Part shown: positions 53,167 through 62,838 of the stretch, in pieces | Position numbering within the stretch: position 1 is the first letter of the stretch | Layout: each line of letters begins with the position of its first letter | DNA from: Flammeovirga aprica JL-4 | Lineage (GTDB): Bacteria; Bacteroidota; Bacteroidia; Cytophagales; Flammeovirgaceae | DNA length: 64,000 bases | Direction of reading: 5' to 3' | Assembly (NCBI RefSeq): GCF_012844305.1 | Contig: NZ_JABANE010000040.1 | Coordinates: 1-64,000 of the forward strand | The notes under the pieces: model-generated | Database searches by the model: none | What the model was told of the DNA's origin: nothing | What the model saw: the letters and a program-made list of their open reading frames with translations, nothing else | Translations under genes and position numbers: made by a program

Positions 53167-56100
53167 TCAATCTTTTATCTTTTCAAAGTATTTGTTCACT
53201 TCCTGCTTGTAGTAGGTGTTTAAAGAAGTAGGAATTGTTCTCAGTAATTCAATCTGAGTTTCCTTTTGTTTCAAGTACTCATCAAAACTATCTGGCGGTG
53301 GAATCTGTTTTTGCTGTTTCGCAGTTTCACCTTTCCTTTCTTCATCTTTACCTTTCTCTTTCTTCGCCTTTTCAGACTCAAGCATTCTGGTTAAAATTTC
53401 TTTCTGTCTTTTTACTAGCTTATCAGTAAGACGCTTGTTGACCAAGTCATCTTCTGTTTGCTCCATTTGCTTAAGGATTTTTTTATAAGCATCACCTTCT
53501 CCAGTACCTTCACCTTCTTTGCCATCTTTATCCTTTCCTTGCATTTGCTCCTGACCTTTACCCATACTTTGCTTCAAAGCATTTCGGATCATTTCCTGCT
53601 GTGCTGCAAGTTTAGCAAGTTCTTTTGATAACTCTTTACCAGACTTCCCACTTTTCTTCAAGTTTTCCATCTGCTGATTCAATTGCTGTTGCATCTGACT
53701 CGGACTAGGAGAGGACGATGATTGTTTCTGATTCATCTGTTGCCCTGCCATACTCTGACTCATTTGCTGTTGCATATTATCTAAAATATCGCTCAATAAC
53801 AAAGCTAGATTGTTAATTGAGGTCATAGAAAATTGTTGCTTACTAGCGGCTACTTCCGGAACTCTTCTTTTAATAGCATCTAAACTTTCATCCATATACT
53901 TATTCATATCCGTTACCTCTCTAGTAACAAAAGATTCGATTTGGAATACTCGTTTTGACAACGCAACTAAGCTATCTTCTATATATTTAGAATCATCTCT
54001 CAATTTAAGCTGAGTTTGTGATAATTCCACAAATTTAGGGTCAATTCTTCTAACCTCCTTAAAGGATTCCATCAGATTTTCCTGATCGAAGGAAAGTTTA
54101 ATCAAATTTTCCATGATCTGCCTCAAAGCATCATGATCTTCACTGATCTGTTCCATCTCAGCAGACTGCATACTTTGCTGCATTTGTTTGGCCATCTGCT
54201 GCATTTTATTAGCTGCTTTTTTCTGCGATTGATGGGCCTGTTTTTTCTGATTTTGTTTTAACTGTTCAGAGGCATTTTGTTGCTCTTTAGAAATTGATCT
54301 TTCATTCGGCGTAAATTGTTCGAAGTCTTGATTAGTTCGTTCCTCCTTATCCATTTTACGAAGTTGATCCATTTCTTGTTTGATTTTATCAAACTTTTCG
54401 TTCAAGTCCTCCTGTTTTTTAACAAGTTCTTTTTTCTCCTCGGCATTTTCTTTCTTCTGTTCTTCAGAAGTAGCCTCGTTTTCTTTATTTTCTAAGTCCT
54501 TAGTTTCCTTTGCCAGCTTCTGTTGTTCCTGTGACAGGTCTTCTAATTTCTTCGATACCTCATTTGCTTTTTGTTGCATCTGAAGTTTTTTGAAAAGCTT
54601 AATCGTACGCTCTAACTCTTGCTTAAGATTCTTCTGTTGCTTTTCAATATTTTTTAAGTTCTCTTGAAGAGATTGATTAATATGATTTTGCTCCATGAGT
54701 TTACTCAATTCCTCATAAAGCTTCTTTGTCTCTTCATCATTGATGTCATTAATAATTTTCTGAAGCTGTTCTGACTTTTCAGCTGTGCTTTTATCTTGAT
54801 CAGAAAATTTATTCTGTTTGTCTTTTAATTCTTGACTTTGTGATTGAAGGTTTTCAATTTCTTTTTCTAATGCCTTTCTCTGTTCAATCAGCTTTTGAAT
54901 ATCTTTTTTATCCTGCCAAGTAAGTTGTCTCTTACCTTTTAGTTTTTCTTCTAGTTTCTTTAAATCACGATCCAGTTGATCTGCCTTTGCAAGCGTTTCT
55001 TCTAGTTGATCTTTCGTCTCCTCTTTCGTTTGCTCTAAATCTTTTTCAATTTCTTCTGAAGTAGGCAATTGAAAAGTATACAAAGGTGTTTTACTTCTTT
55101 TGTTTCCGTTGACGCCATCATTGTCGTAAACTTCCACAAAGTACTCCAACTTATCTCCTTCTTTTAAATTGAATTGATCTGTTTGTAATTGATAATAGAA
55201 ACTTTGATCAATTGCTCTTTTGTTAAATGGAATATCAATTTTCTCAAAAGTATTTGGAGCCTTTTTATCGTCCTTTCTTTTTATTCTATATCTCGTTCTT
55301 AATCGAGTAATACCGTAATCATCACCAATATTTCCACCAAATACCAAGTAGTCATACATCACTGTATCTTGATACTGACGCATACTGATACTCGGGTACT
55401 GATCCTTTATGACATTAAGATAATAAGAGATACTGTCTTTATTTGTACCATAAATATTTGAAAGAGTAACACTGTATTCCGTTGAGTTACTTGAAGTGTA
55501 TTCAAATCGGAAAACATTATCATCAATATTCTCAGCATTTTGATTAATGACTAATTCTTTAAAGTAAAGACGAATAGAATCAGCTGTTTTTGTATCAAAA
55601 AGCCAAGTGATTTTAGAGCCTTCAGGAACTAATAAATTACCAGTATTAGCTACAGTCTCATTATTCTTGTTGGTATACCTAGGATACTCTATTTGAACAC
55701 TAAACTTAGAAAGACTAGGTCTAGTGAGCATATTCATCTTAAACTCCTGTGAGTAGTATCCTGCAGCTTTAAATCGGAATCTGATAGGATGCTGTAGCTT
55801 TTTGAAGACATGATTGAATGAAAAGCCTGGTGTTGATGCTTCAAGTTTGATTAACGATCCTTTGTCTGTTTCTATATAAACATCATTAGGAATTGCATCA
55901 CCTTTTAATTCCACTTTGAGTTCGAAATCATCACCTTTAAAAACATCGAGGTTAGAAGTCATTAATTCAAAAGAGAAAGGAGCTACAGGAAGAAATTCTT
56001 TATCAAACTGAACAATTTTAGGAGTACTTTCAGTAAGTACTTGAGGTTTGATCAACAAAATACCAATTAGTATACAAAGGGCAGGCAATAAATATTGATA

Positions 56101-56544
56101 CCAATACCTTAAGTTTTCTTTATAGGAAATTGCTAATGAAAAATTGATCGGGGAGAATTGCTGATCTCTTTGTTCAAGAGTAGCCTGAATAAGGCTATTA
56201 TTCTGAGCTTCAGACTGAAGTTGAATAGTATTGAGTAATTTATCGGAGATTTCCGGAAAGTACCTTCCTATTTCTTCAGCCGCTTTTTCATCTGAGATTT
56301 GATTGCTGATACCATTCAATTTGGCAACAGGCTTCAATACCCAAATGAATAAAGTATAAACGAAAGTAGAAATGTATAACCCGAATAGAATTGTTCTTGT
56401 GGTAGTACCAAAATTATTGAGATACTCTAAAACACTAAAAAGTAAAAGCAGACCCAGAACAGCGGCAAAGGTTAGAATTGCACCTTTAAGAATTGCATTT
56501 CTATACAGCTTTTGTTTATAGGCTTTGATTTTACTTTCGAACAT
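53167..56544 (-). CDS. DUF4175 large membrane-anchored coiled-coil protein
   Basis: 1125 residues, typical for DUF4175. Two or three membrane segments in the first about 170 residues (ILKGAILTFAAVLGLLLLFSVLEYL and YQYLLPALCILIGILLI, in part), then a beta-rich extracytoplasmic part, including YFVEVYDNDGVNG, and a very long coiled coil of Q, K and E (about 515-760). The last part is rich in MQQQ and KDGKEG runs (about 960-1080). The position before RsbW-like and YbeY genes is conserved in relatives, as far as I recall. Role in cell-envelope organisation is inference. Confidence 0.85.
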   Translation of the reverse strand: MFESKIKAYKQKLYRNAILKGAILTFAAVLGLLLLFSVLEYLNNFGTTTRTILFGLYISTFVYTLFIWVLKPVAKLNGISNQISDEKAAEEIGRYFPEISDKLLNTIQLQSEAQNNSLIQATLEQRDQQFSPINFSLAISYKENLRYWYQYLLPALCILIGILLIKPQVLTESTPKIVQFDKEFLPVAPFSFELMTSNLDVFKGDDFELKVELKGDAIPNDVYIETDKGSLIKLEASTPGFSFNHVFKKLQHPIRFRFKAAGYYSQEFKMNMLTRPSLSKFSVQIEYPRYTNKNNETVANTGNLLVPEGSKITWLFDTKTADSIRLYFKELVINQNAENIDDNVFRFEYTSSNSTEYSVTLSNIYGTNKDSISYYLNVIKDQYPSISMRQYQDTVMYDYLVFGGNIGDDYGITRLRTRYRIKRKDDKKAPNTFEKIDIPFNKRAIDQSFYYQLQTDQFNLKEGDKLEYFVEVYDNDGVNGNKRSKTPLYTFQLPTSEEIEKDLEQTKEETKDQLEETLAKADQLDRDLKKLEEKLKGKRQLTWQDKKDIQKLIEQRKALEKEIENLQSQSQELKDKQNKFSDQDKSTAEKSEQLQKIINDINDEETKKLYEELSKLMEQNHINQSLQENLKNIEKQQKNLKQELERTIKLFKKLQMQQKANEVSKKLEDLSQEQQKLAKETKDLENKENEATSEEQKKENAEEKKELVKKQEDLNEKFDKIKQEMDQLRKMDKEERTNQDFEQFTPNERSISKEQQNASEQLKQNQKKQAHQSQKKAANKMQQMAKQMQQSMQSAEMEQISEDHDALRQIMENLIKLSFDQENLMESFKEVRRIDPKFVELSQTQLKLRDDSKYIEDSLVALSKRVFQIESFVTREVTDMNKYMDESLDAIKRRVPEVAASKQQFSMTSINNLALLLSDILDNMQQQMSQSMAGQQMNQKQSSSSPSPSQMQQQLNQQMENLKKSGKSGKELSKELAKLAAQQEMIRNALKQSMGKGQEQMQGKDKDGKEGEGTGEGDAYKKILKQMEQTEDDLVNKRLTDKLVKRQKEILTRMLESEKAKKEKGKDEERKGETAKQQKQIPPPDSFDEYLKQKETQIELLRTIPTSLNTYYKQEVNKYFEKIKD

Positions 56545-56593
56545 GGGCTATAAATTAATTATTAAATAAAATGGGTGGTACCCTTTACTCCTT

Positions 56594-56630
56594 GAAAAAA
56601 CAAGACTGATTTTACAATAAAATCAGTCTT
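56594..56630 (-). terminator. Terminator of the oligopeptide-binding protein gene
   Basis: AAGACTGATTTT (56602-56613), loop ACAAT, AAAATCAGTCTT (56619-56630): a perfect 12-bp stem; on the minus strand TTTTTTC follows. Confidence 0.85.
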
Positions 56631-56659
56631 ATTATTAATCTATAGTAATATAATTAATA

Positions 56660-58429
56660 TTAATTAGTTTTGTCAAAATAAACGGCACTGAAATCACGAT
56701 ATTGCATCGCATTATTAGGAAAATCTTGTACCGAACGCTGAATTAGTCTATATCCTTCGTCATACCATAGTACAATGAAAGGTGCATCAGCCATTAAGAT
56801 CTGCTCTGCTTTCATGAAATATTTCAAAGCTTCGTCTTGAGTTGTTGCAGCTAAAGCCTTTTCATATTCAACATCAAACTTAGGGTTCTTATAACGAATT
56901 AAGTTTGGCCATGATTTTTCATTCGGATTCTCAGGCAGTGTTTTAGAGTAGTAAGCCCATAAATAGTTTTCTGGACTTGGGTAGTCAGCAATACACGCTA
57001 AACGTAAGAAATCATATCTACCCATAATACTCTTTTCAGCAATTTGAGCGAAAGGAGAGAACTTCAATTCAATATTGATATTCAATTTATCTTTCAACTG
57101 CTTTTTCACTTCCAACGCTACATTGCTGTATTGTTCTCCTTCTGTATTAAGATCTAAAGTAATCTTAGGGAAACCTTTTCCGTTTGGATAACCTGCTTTT
57201 GCTAAATAATACTTCGCAGAGTCAATGTTCATAGAGTAACCTCTGATTTCTCCAATATCATAGTTTTTGAAAACAGGAGGAGTGATACCATTGTATCCTT
57301 CCATGTACCCTTCACCATTTAAGATATATTCTAAGATACGCTGTCTGTCGATAGCGTAGTTGAATGCTTTTCTAACGTTGATGTCACTGAAAACTTTGCT
57401 TTGGTTATTCAAGGCTAAGAATTGTGTGGACATCTCAGGAACTCTCTGTAAACGGTATTTGTAGTTTTCAGAACTTTCATCTGATTCAGTTAAGATGTCA
57501 ATGATGTCTTCCGTTGGGATTCTATACATCATATCCAATTCACCTTTCTTGAACTCTAAAAACTCGATCTTCTTGTCCTTGATAAATGAAACAACAATCG
57601 CTTTCAAGAATGGAAGTTTATTACCAAACTGATCCGTACCATGATAGTTTTCATTTTTAGAAAGAATAATGCTGATGTCTTCATCTACAGATGCGATTTG
57701 GAAAGGACCCGTACCTACACATTTTGTACGCATATCTTCACCGTAAAACTCTCTTGCTTCTTCAGGGAAGATAAAAGCACCTGGTCTAGCAAGGTTGTAC
57801 AAGAACATTGAGTTAGGCTTGATTAAAGTAACTTCAAAAGTATGCTCGTCTACTACTTTAAAACCTGATACTCCTTCTAAACCTTTTGGAGTTTTTACAA
57901 ATGACACATCCTCTTTTGTAGCATTATAATATTCAGTAGCACCCACCACAATGTCTGTAAACAAGTGAGCATACTGATTGTTCTTATTATAAGTACAAAT
58001 TAAGTTGAAACTATAGAAAATATCTTGAGCTGTAAGTTTCTTACCTTTCCCGCCTTCAAAGCACTTGTCATCATGAAAATAGACATTGTCTTTCAGCTTA
58101 AAAGTATAAACCAACTGATCATCTGATTTTGCATAGCTTTCTACAAGACTAGGAGTTACTTGAAGTGTTTGTTGATCAAACTTAAATAACCCTTCGTAAA
58201 TCTGAGATGCAATTCTGTACGAGTAAATATCAATTATACTGAGCGGGTATAAGTTTTTGATATACTCAGATTCATTCACTCTAAAGACTCCACCGTAATA
58301 CTTATTTCCTTTAGCAGGAGTTAAAGTATTTTCTTCTGAATTGTTTTCAGAATCGCCAGAGGTACAACCTGTAAAGGTCATCAAAGTCAATAAAGAGAAT
58401 GTAATAGCTATTAGCTTTTTCATCTGCAA
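56660..58429 (-). CDS. ABC transporter substrate-binding lipoprotein (OppA/DppA-like)
   Basis: 589 residues. Signal with lipobox TFTGC (Cys about 22). SBP_bac_5 features: YGGVFRVNESEYIKNLYPLS, ASQIYEGLFKFDQQTLQVTPSLVESY, DNVYFHDDKC (in part), LTAQDIFYSFN, VGTGPFQIASVD, and FSDINVRKAFNYAIDRQRILEY. Its role is to capture peptides or similar ligands for an ABC permease, which is not encoded nearby. The gene is followed by a strong terminator and is transcribed alone. Confidence 0.92.
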   Translation of the reverse strand: MQMKKLIAITFSLLTLMTFTGCTSGDSENNSEENTLTPAKGNKYYGGVFRVNESEYIKNLYPLSIIDIYSYRIASQIYEGLFKFDQQTLQVTPSLVESYAKSDDQLVYTFKLKDNVYFHDDKCFEGGKGKKLTAQDIFYSFNLICTYNKNNQYAHLFTDIVVGATEYYNATKEDVSFVKTPKGLEGVSGFKVVDEHTFEVTLIKPNSMFLYNLARPGAFIFPEEAREFYGEDMRTKCVGTGPFQIASVDEDISIILSKNENYHGTDQFGNKLPFLKAIVVSFIKDKKIEFLEFKKGELDMMYRIPTEDIIDILTESDESSENYKYRLQRVPEMSTQFLALNNQSKVFSDINVRKAFNYAIDRQRILEYILNGEGYMEGYNGITPPVFKNYDIGEIRGYSMNIDSAKYYLAKAGYPNGKGFPKITLDLNTEGEQYSNVALEVKKQLKDKLNINIELKFSPFAQIAEKSIMGRYDFLRLACIADYPSPENYLWAYYSKTLPENPNEKSWPNLIRYKNPKFDVEYEKALAATTQDEALKYFMKAEQILMADAPFIVLWYDEGYRLIQRSVQDFPNNAMQYRDFSAVYFDKTN

Positions 58430-58578
58430 TGAAATTTTCTATTTGTTACAGTTATACAAAGTGTACAACTAGGATTAATCATTTAATTGAAAGAGATACA
58501 TCTGAAATGCACAAGACTAAAAATATTCAAAAAATTGATCATTTACTTACAAAAGACCAATTATTTATGAAATTTATT

Positions 58579-59343
58579 TCAAAAATCAATTTCTACGGGG
58601 CAGTGATCAGAATGGAAAGCGTCGTTATGTAATACAGCGTTTGTCAATTGATCAGCAAATTCATTCTGTACCATAAAGTAATCGATACGCCAACCTAAGT
58701 TCTTACCACGAGCTCCTGCTCTATATGTCCACCAACTGTATTTTCCAGGACTAGGGTCAAATTTCCTGAAAGCATCAATAAACCCACCTTCCTCGATGAA
58801 CTTCGTAACCCATGCTCTTTCTGCCGGCTGAAAACCAGATGTGTTTTTATTGCGCTCTGGGTTATGAATGTCGATTGCTTTGTGACAGATGTTGAAATCA
58901 CCACATACAATCAAGTTTTTATAATCTGCTTTTAAACCTTCTATGTAATTATAATAATCATCTAAAAAGTTGTACTTGAAATTTTGCCTTTCGTCTCCAG
59001 ATGTTCCAGAGGGAAAATATGTATTGATTAAAGTGAAATTATCAAACTCACACAGTATCGTTCTACCTTCACAGTCGTATACATCAATTCCCATGCCTAT
59101 TTTAGTAGACTTTGCAGGGATTTTTGATAAAATGGCTACACCGCTATAACCTTTCTTTTCGGCTGAATGCCAATAGATATGTTTGTAACCTAAATCTTCA
59201 AAAATGCTAAGGTCAACTTGGTCAGGATTTGCTTTCACTTCCTGAAGGCAGATGATATCTGGATTCACTGTTGTCACCCATTGATCGAGCTCTTTTTTTA
59301 AGGCTGCTCTGATACCATTTACATTATAAGATATGAGTTTCAT
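58579..59343 (-). CDS. xth: Exodeoxyribonuclease III
   Basis: 254 residues. Mg-dependent AP endonuclease and 3'-5' exonuclease in base-excision repair. Active-site blocks: ISYNVNGIRA (Asn7), CLQEVKA (Glu), VAILSKIPA, CGDFNICH (Asp/Asn), RIDYFMV and SDHCPV at the C-terminus (Asp-His). The length fits bacterial Xth/ExoA. It starts 4 bases after the stop of the 120-residue gene, so the two are co-transcribed. Confidence 0.95.
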   Translation of the reverse strand: MKLISYNVNGIRAALKKELDQWVTTVNPDIICLQEVKANPDQVDLSIFEDLGYKHIYWHSAEKKGYSGVAILSKIPAKSTKIGMGIDVYDCEGRTILCEFDNFTLINTYFPSGTSGDERQNFKYNFLDDYYNYIEGLKADYKNLIVCGDFNICHKAIDIHNPERNKNTSGFQPAERAWVTKFIEEGGFIDAFRKFDPSPGKYSWWTYRAGARGKNLGWRIDYFMVQNEFADQLTNAVLHNDAFHSDHCPVEIDF

Positions 59344-59347
59344 GTGT

Positions 59348-59710
59348 TTAATCTAATAGGTCTGTTTCTTGTTTAAAATACTCTAATACATGCCATCTCA
59401 TCAATTGTTCCTGCGCCAGCAAATCCATTGATGGAATTTTTTTGACGAGTTTCCAATGAGGCCATCCTTCCTGATCCAGCCCTTCCAGTTCATAATATCC
59501 TGAATAGCTTAACACTTTGCAAGTGGCAATATGAATGAGGTCTTGTTTTTCTTCTTTTGAAAATGGGATGGGGCCTTTCCCTAATTCCTGAACACCAATC
59601 ATAAATAAAATGCTGTTGAGGTCACTAGGTTGTTTATCAAACACTTCTGTTAAAGCGCCGATAAGTCGGGACCATTCTATCTTTATATTTTCTAATTCTT
59701 CGTTTTCCAA
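59348..59710 (-). CDS. Conserved hypothetical protein of the Bacteroidota
   Basis: 120 residues, no signal. Helical with WSRLIGALTEVFDKQPSDLNSILFMIGVQELGKG, in part, and FSKEEKQDLIHIATCKVLSYSGYYEL, then DQEGWPHWKLVKKIPSMDLLAQEQLMRWHVLEYF in part. I recall similar small genes beside xth in this phylum, but no function. It is the upstream gene of the xth operon. Confidence 0.75.
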   Translation of the reverse strand: MENEELENIKIEWSRLIGALTEVFDKQPSDLNSILFMIGVQELGKGPIPFSKEEKQDLIHIATCKVLSYSGYYELEGLDQEGWPHWKLVKKIPSMDLLAQEQLMRWHVLEYFKQETDLLD

Positions 59711-59782
59711 CTCTATTCTATTTTTCTAATTGAATATTTCGCTAATTTAGTAATCGGACCGAAATAACTAACTATTTTTTCA

Positions 59783-60484
59783 ATGCATAATATTACTAAA
59801 CTTTTCGATTTAATCTTCTACAGTCTTTTTCCAAAGACATGTGCTCATTGTGATACTCTACTAAAAAAAGGAGAAGATACACTTTGTTTCAAATGTCATT
59901 TTGAAATTGTCAGCTACCCATACAGCTGGGATCATTCAGAAGAAAACTATATCATCAATAAATTTGAATTCAGACTGCCATTAAAGAAAGCAGCCTCTTT
60001 TTTTGTATTCGAGAGCCCCTCTGTAGTTCAAAGTTTAGTACACAGTTTGAAATATGATGGAAACCAGAAAGTGGGGAAGTGGATTGTTGATTTTTATATG
60101 GATGATAAAAAGAAAGTATTTTTTGAAGGTCTCGATATAATGGTTCCTGTTCCACTACATCCAAAAAGAAATAAAGAGAGAGGTTATAATCAAGTAGATG
60201 TCTTGTGTGAGTCAATAGAAGGTTGTACGAATATAATTTATCAGAAAAATGCAGTACAACGAGTAAAATATACCACCTCTCAAACAAAGAAAACGAGGGA
60301 ACAACGGCTGAAAAGTATGAAGGGTGTTTTTAATATCCCCGATCCAGCTGTTATAAATGATAAAAATATTTTGATTGTGGATGATGTATTGACTACAGGG
60401 GCGACAATTGAATCATTAGGCAATACACTGACGGAAAGTGGAGCAAAAAGTATTTCTATATTGTCAATTGCAGTGAAAATGTAA
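59783..60484 (+). CDS. comF: ComF-family phosphoribosyltransferase-like protein
   Basis: 233 residues. A zinc finger at the N-terminus (Cys20, Cys23, Cys35, Cys38 in CAHC and CFKC) is followed by a PRTase fold with VPVPLHPKRNKERGYNQVDVL and the PRPP loop ILIVDDVLTTGATIES near the C-terminus. ComF proteins are linked with DNA uptake and repair in competence systems. It is alone on the plus strand; no other competence gene is near. Confidence 0.9.
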   Translation: MHNITKLFDLIFYSLFPKTCAHCDTLLKKGEDTLCFKCHFEIVSYPYSWDHSEENYIINKFEFRLPLKKAASFFVFESPSVVQSLVHSLKYDGNQKVGKWIVDFYMDDKKKVFFEGLDIMVPVPLHPKRNKERGYNQVDVLCESIEGCTNIIYQKNAVQRVKYTTSQTKKTREQRLKSMKGVFNIPDPAVINDKNILIVDDVLTTGATIESLGNTLTESGAKSISILSIAVKM

Positions 60485-60544
60485 TTATTTTAAAATTTAC
60501 TTCACTGCATTATAGTATGTTAACTAGAAAGGTTGAAAGTTTAT

Positions 60545-60575
60545 TTGGTTGGTAAAAAATAAACCTCTACTTTTG
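60545..60575 (+). promoter_or_regulatory. Promoter of the initiator tRNA gene
   Basis: TTG (60545-60547) and TACTTTTG (60568-60575) are 20 bases apart, matching the Bacteroidota promoter TTG-N19/20-TAnnTTTG. Transcription would start about 10-15 bases before the tRNA. Confidence 0.65.
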
Positions 60576-60596
60576 CACAGCATTTAAGAAAAACAG

Positions 60597-60672
<76 letters not shown>

Positions 60673-60677
60673 AGTAG

Positions 60678-60708
60678 GGCTAGTCAATAAAACGACTAGC
60701 CTTTTTTT
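60678..60708 (+). terminator. Terminator of the initiator tRNA gene
   Basis: GGCTAGTC (60678-60685) pairs with GACTAGCC (60694-60701), followed by seven T. Confidence 0.85.
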
Positions 60709-61022
60709 ATTGCATTCCAAGTACCATTAAAGGGGAAGTTACGCTTTGTTCAACAAGTGAAATCTAAAACTTGCGAAACAAACATCTCATCTTTAAGTAT
60801 ACTTAAATATCTGATTATCATATATGAAATACCATAATTAGATAGTATCTTAGAGTATGTTTGTTTGCTGTTTGAAAGAGAATCCTATCCATTTATTCCC
60901 TTTTCCACATCATTTATATAACATACTCTCTTAATAAAGTTGATTGACGAGAACTTTCTAATCCTCGTTGCCGTCAACTAAATGTAAATGTTCTTTAGGT
61001 TTTTAGGAAAAAATATAAATCC
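60709..61022. other. Intergenic region upstream of nusB, 314 bases
   Basis: It holds the palindrome TTAAGTATACTTAAATA (60793-60809) also seen at 31371, and AGAGTATGTT (60852-60861) with its inverse AACATACTCT (60920-60929), a 10-bp inverted pair 58 bases apart. No gene seen. Confidence 0.4.
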
Positions 61023-62207
61023 ATGCTCAACAGAAGATTATTACGCATCAAAGTGATGCAAAGCGTTTATGCATTTAAGCAAAGTAAAGCTTCTAACAAA
61101 GAATTAACGATTGATAAAATCAAGGCAGAATTCAGAGAAGAATTTTTAGAGTTAGGCCAAGAGGAGAAAGCTAGAATTGATGAAGAGCAAGCAAAAGTAA
61201 TTGAGTACTTCAATAACTATGTGGATGAAGATGCTGAGGCTTCAACTGAAAACCTAGATGCCAAGCTATTAAAAGTAGCTTCTAATGCAAGAAGTCATTA
61301 TGAAGAGTTGGTATCGAATGATCAGCTTGATTTCAGAAAAAGAATGGTGATTGAGACAGAACAGTTATTTACAAAGTATTTAAAGCTGTTGTCTTATATC
61401 ATTGATATTTCAGTGCTTTCTAAAAAAGAATTGGAGCGTAAAGCTGAAAGAGGTGCTAGGAACATGGAAATGGACGAAAAGTTTGTGGACTGGTTCTATA
61501 ATAACGCTGCATTTAAATTGTTAAGAGAAGATGCTGCTCTAAATGAAATTCTTTCTGAAAAGAAATTAAGAAGAATTGAGGATGATGAGAGAGTACTGGA
61601 ATGGTTGAGAATCTTAAAGAAAGATGAGGAGATTGTGGGTCAGATTGAAGATCTTTTAAAAGAATCAAATTCATTTGAAACACAACAAGAAATATTACGT
61701 TTAATTGTTAGAGATTTCATCTTCAAAAATGAGGTGGTTGAATCTACTTTTGAAGCGGAAGATTTGAACTGGTCGGAAAACAAGAAAATACTGAGAAGTA
61801 TGGTGTTGAAGACAGTGAAGAATCTAAGTGAGGGAGAGGAGACAGAAATTCTTTCTATCTCTAAAAACTGGGATGAGGATAAAGAGTTTTTTGAAGACCT
61901 TTATACTTATACCTTAAACCAGGAAGAAAGCTTCAAAGGAATTATTGAAAGCAAATCCAAAAAATGGGCTGTTGATAGAATTGCTAAAGTAGACGGAATC
62001 TTGATTAATATGGCATTGGCAGAAATGTTAAACTTCAGAAATATTCCTGTAAAAGTGACCATAAATGAATTTATTGAGATTTCTAAGCAATATAGTACGC
62101 CAAAAAGTTGGCAGTTTATCAACGGTATGTTAGATTCAATCTCTGAAGAGCTTCAGAATGAAGGGAAGATCAAGAAGAGTGGAAAAGGCTTACTAGATAA
62201 CAAATAA
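61023..62207 (+). CDS. nusB: Transcription antitermination factor NusB, long Bacteroidota form
   Basis: 394 residues, far longer than the about 140 of E. coli NusB. The N-terminus NRRLLRIKVMQSVYAFKQS is the NusB start, followed by a long Lys/Glu-rich insertion; the core returns in the C-terminal third with VDRIAKVDGILINMALAEML, in part, and VTINEFIEISKQYSTPKSWQFINGMLD. NusB with NusE (S10) binds boxA RNA in rRNA antitermination. The downstream gene (ytxH) is 21 bases away. Confidence 0.93.
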   Translation: MLNRRLLRIKVMQSVYAFKQSKASNKELTIDKIKAEFREEFLELGQEEKARIDEEQAKVIEYFNNYVDEDAEASTENLDAKLLKVASNARSHYEELVSNDQLDFRKRMVIETEQLFTKYLKLLSYIIDISVLSKKELERKAERGARNMEMDEKFVDWFYNNAAFKLLREDAALNEILSEKKLRRIEDDERVLEWLRILKKDEEIVGQIEDLLKESNSFETQQEILRLIVRDFIFKNEVVESTFEAEDLNWSENKKILRSMVLKTVKNLSEGEETEILSISKNWDEDKEFFEDLYTYTLNQEESFKGIIESKSKKWAVDRIAKVDGILINMALAEMLNFRNIPVKVTINEFIEISKQYSTPKSWQFINGMLDSISEELQNEGKIKKSGKGLLDNK

Positions 62208-62228
62208 TTAAACAATATTACTTTTAAG

Positions 62229-62549
62229 ATGGCAAAAAACGGTGGAAATTCATTTTTAGGCTTTGTTGCCGGTGCTGCAGCAGGTGCTTTATTAGGTGTT
62301 CTATTCGCTCCAGATAAAGGAAGAAATACAAGAGAACGTCTTTCGTATAAATTAGATAAGTATCGTGAAGATCTTGAGGATCTTGTGGAAGACTTAGTAG
62401 AGGAAAGAAAAATTGCCGTTACCGCTGCAAAATCTGAAGGCCAAAAGGTGATTGATGATGCAATCAAACGTGCCGAAGAATTAATGGGTGAAGTAGATGC
62501 AATTAAAGAAAGTATTGCTGAGCCTGCATTAGAGGACGATAACGAATAA
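62229..62549 (+). CDS. YtxH-domain small membrane-associated protein
   Basis: 106 residues. The N-terminus has a glycine-zipper hydrophobic segment (FLGFVAGAAAGALLGVLFAP), then a charged helix with repeated E/K heptads (DLEDLVEDLVEERKIAVTAA, in part). This is the YtxH/gas-vesicle-like layout (PF12732). General-stress or envelope role is inferred from family. In an operon with nusB, 21 bases downstream. Confidence 0.85.
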   Translation: MAKNGGNSFLGFVAGAAAGALLGVLFAPDKGRNTRERLSYKLDKYREDLEDLVEDLVEERKIAVTAAKSEGQKVIDDAIKRAEELMGEVDAIKESIAEPALEDDNE

Positions 62550-62570
62550 TTCTAATATATTCTAGAAGAG

Positions 62571-62604
62571 AGGTAAGGAAATTTAGTTTCCTTGCCTTTT
62601 TTTT
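62571..62604 (+). terminator. Terminator of the nusB-ytxH operon
   Basis: AGGTAAGGAAA (62571-62581) pairs with TTTCCTTGCCT (62587-62597), 5-base loop, followed by a long T run. Confidence 0.85.
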
Positions 62605-62670
62605 ATGAAAAAGTTTTTATAATTGTGAATTAAGCAGTTGTACATTTGAACTTGGAATAAGCTGGATTAT

Positions 62671-62690
62671 TATTTTTGACTTAGTACTTA
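62671..62690 (+). promoter_or_regulatory. Promoter-like motif TAnTTTTGnCTTAGTACTTA, copy 3
   Basis: TATTTTTGACTTAGTACTTA, the same motif as at 16607 and 18202. It lies about 150 bases before the DUF1573 gene and is the only promoter candidate in that gap. Confidence 0.55.
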
Positions 62691-62838
62691 GATTAAAATG
62701 AAAATCTAAAACTTCCGGTTGTTAATTATACAACTCCTTAAGGAATGAAGTGAGTGATGTTAAGAATTATCCTTACCTTGCCTTCGAAAGAAAGAAATAG
62801 TATATCAATCACAGATTACAATCTAATTTTTAGAAAAT

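Noticed and set aside
53235..54583. Small open frames on the plus strand inside the DUF4175 gene
   Set aside because: They arise from the Gln/Lys-rich coding strand read backwards; no start signals or family features.
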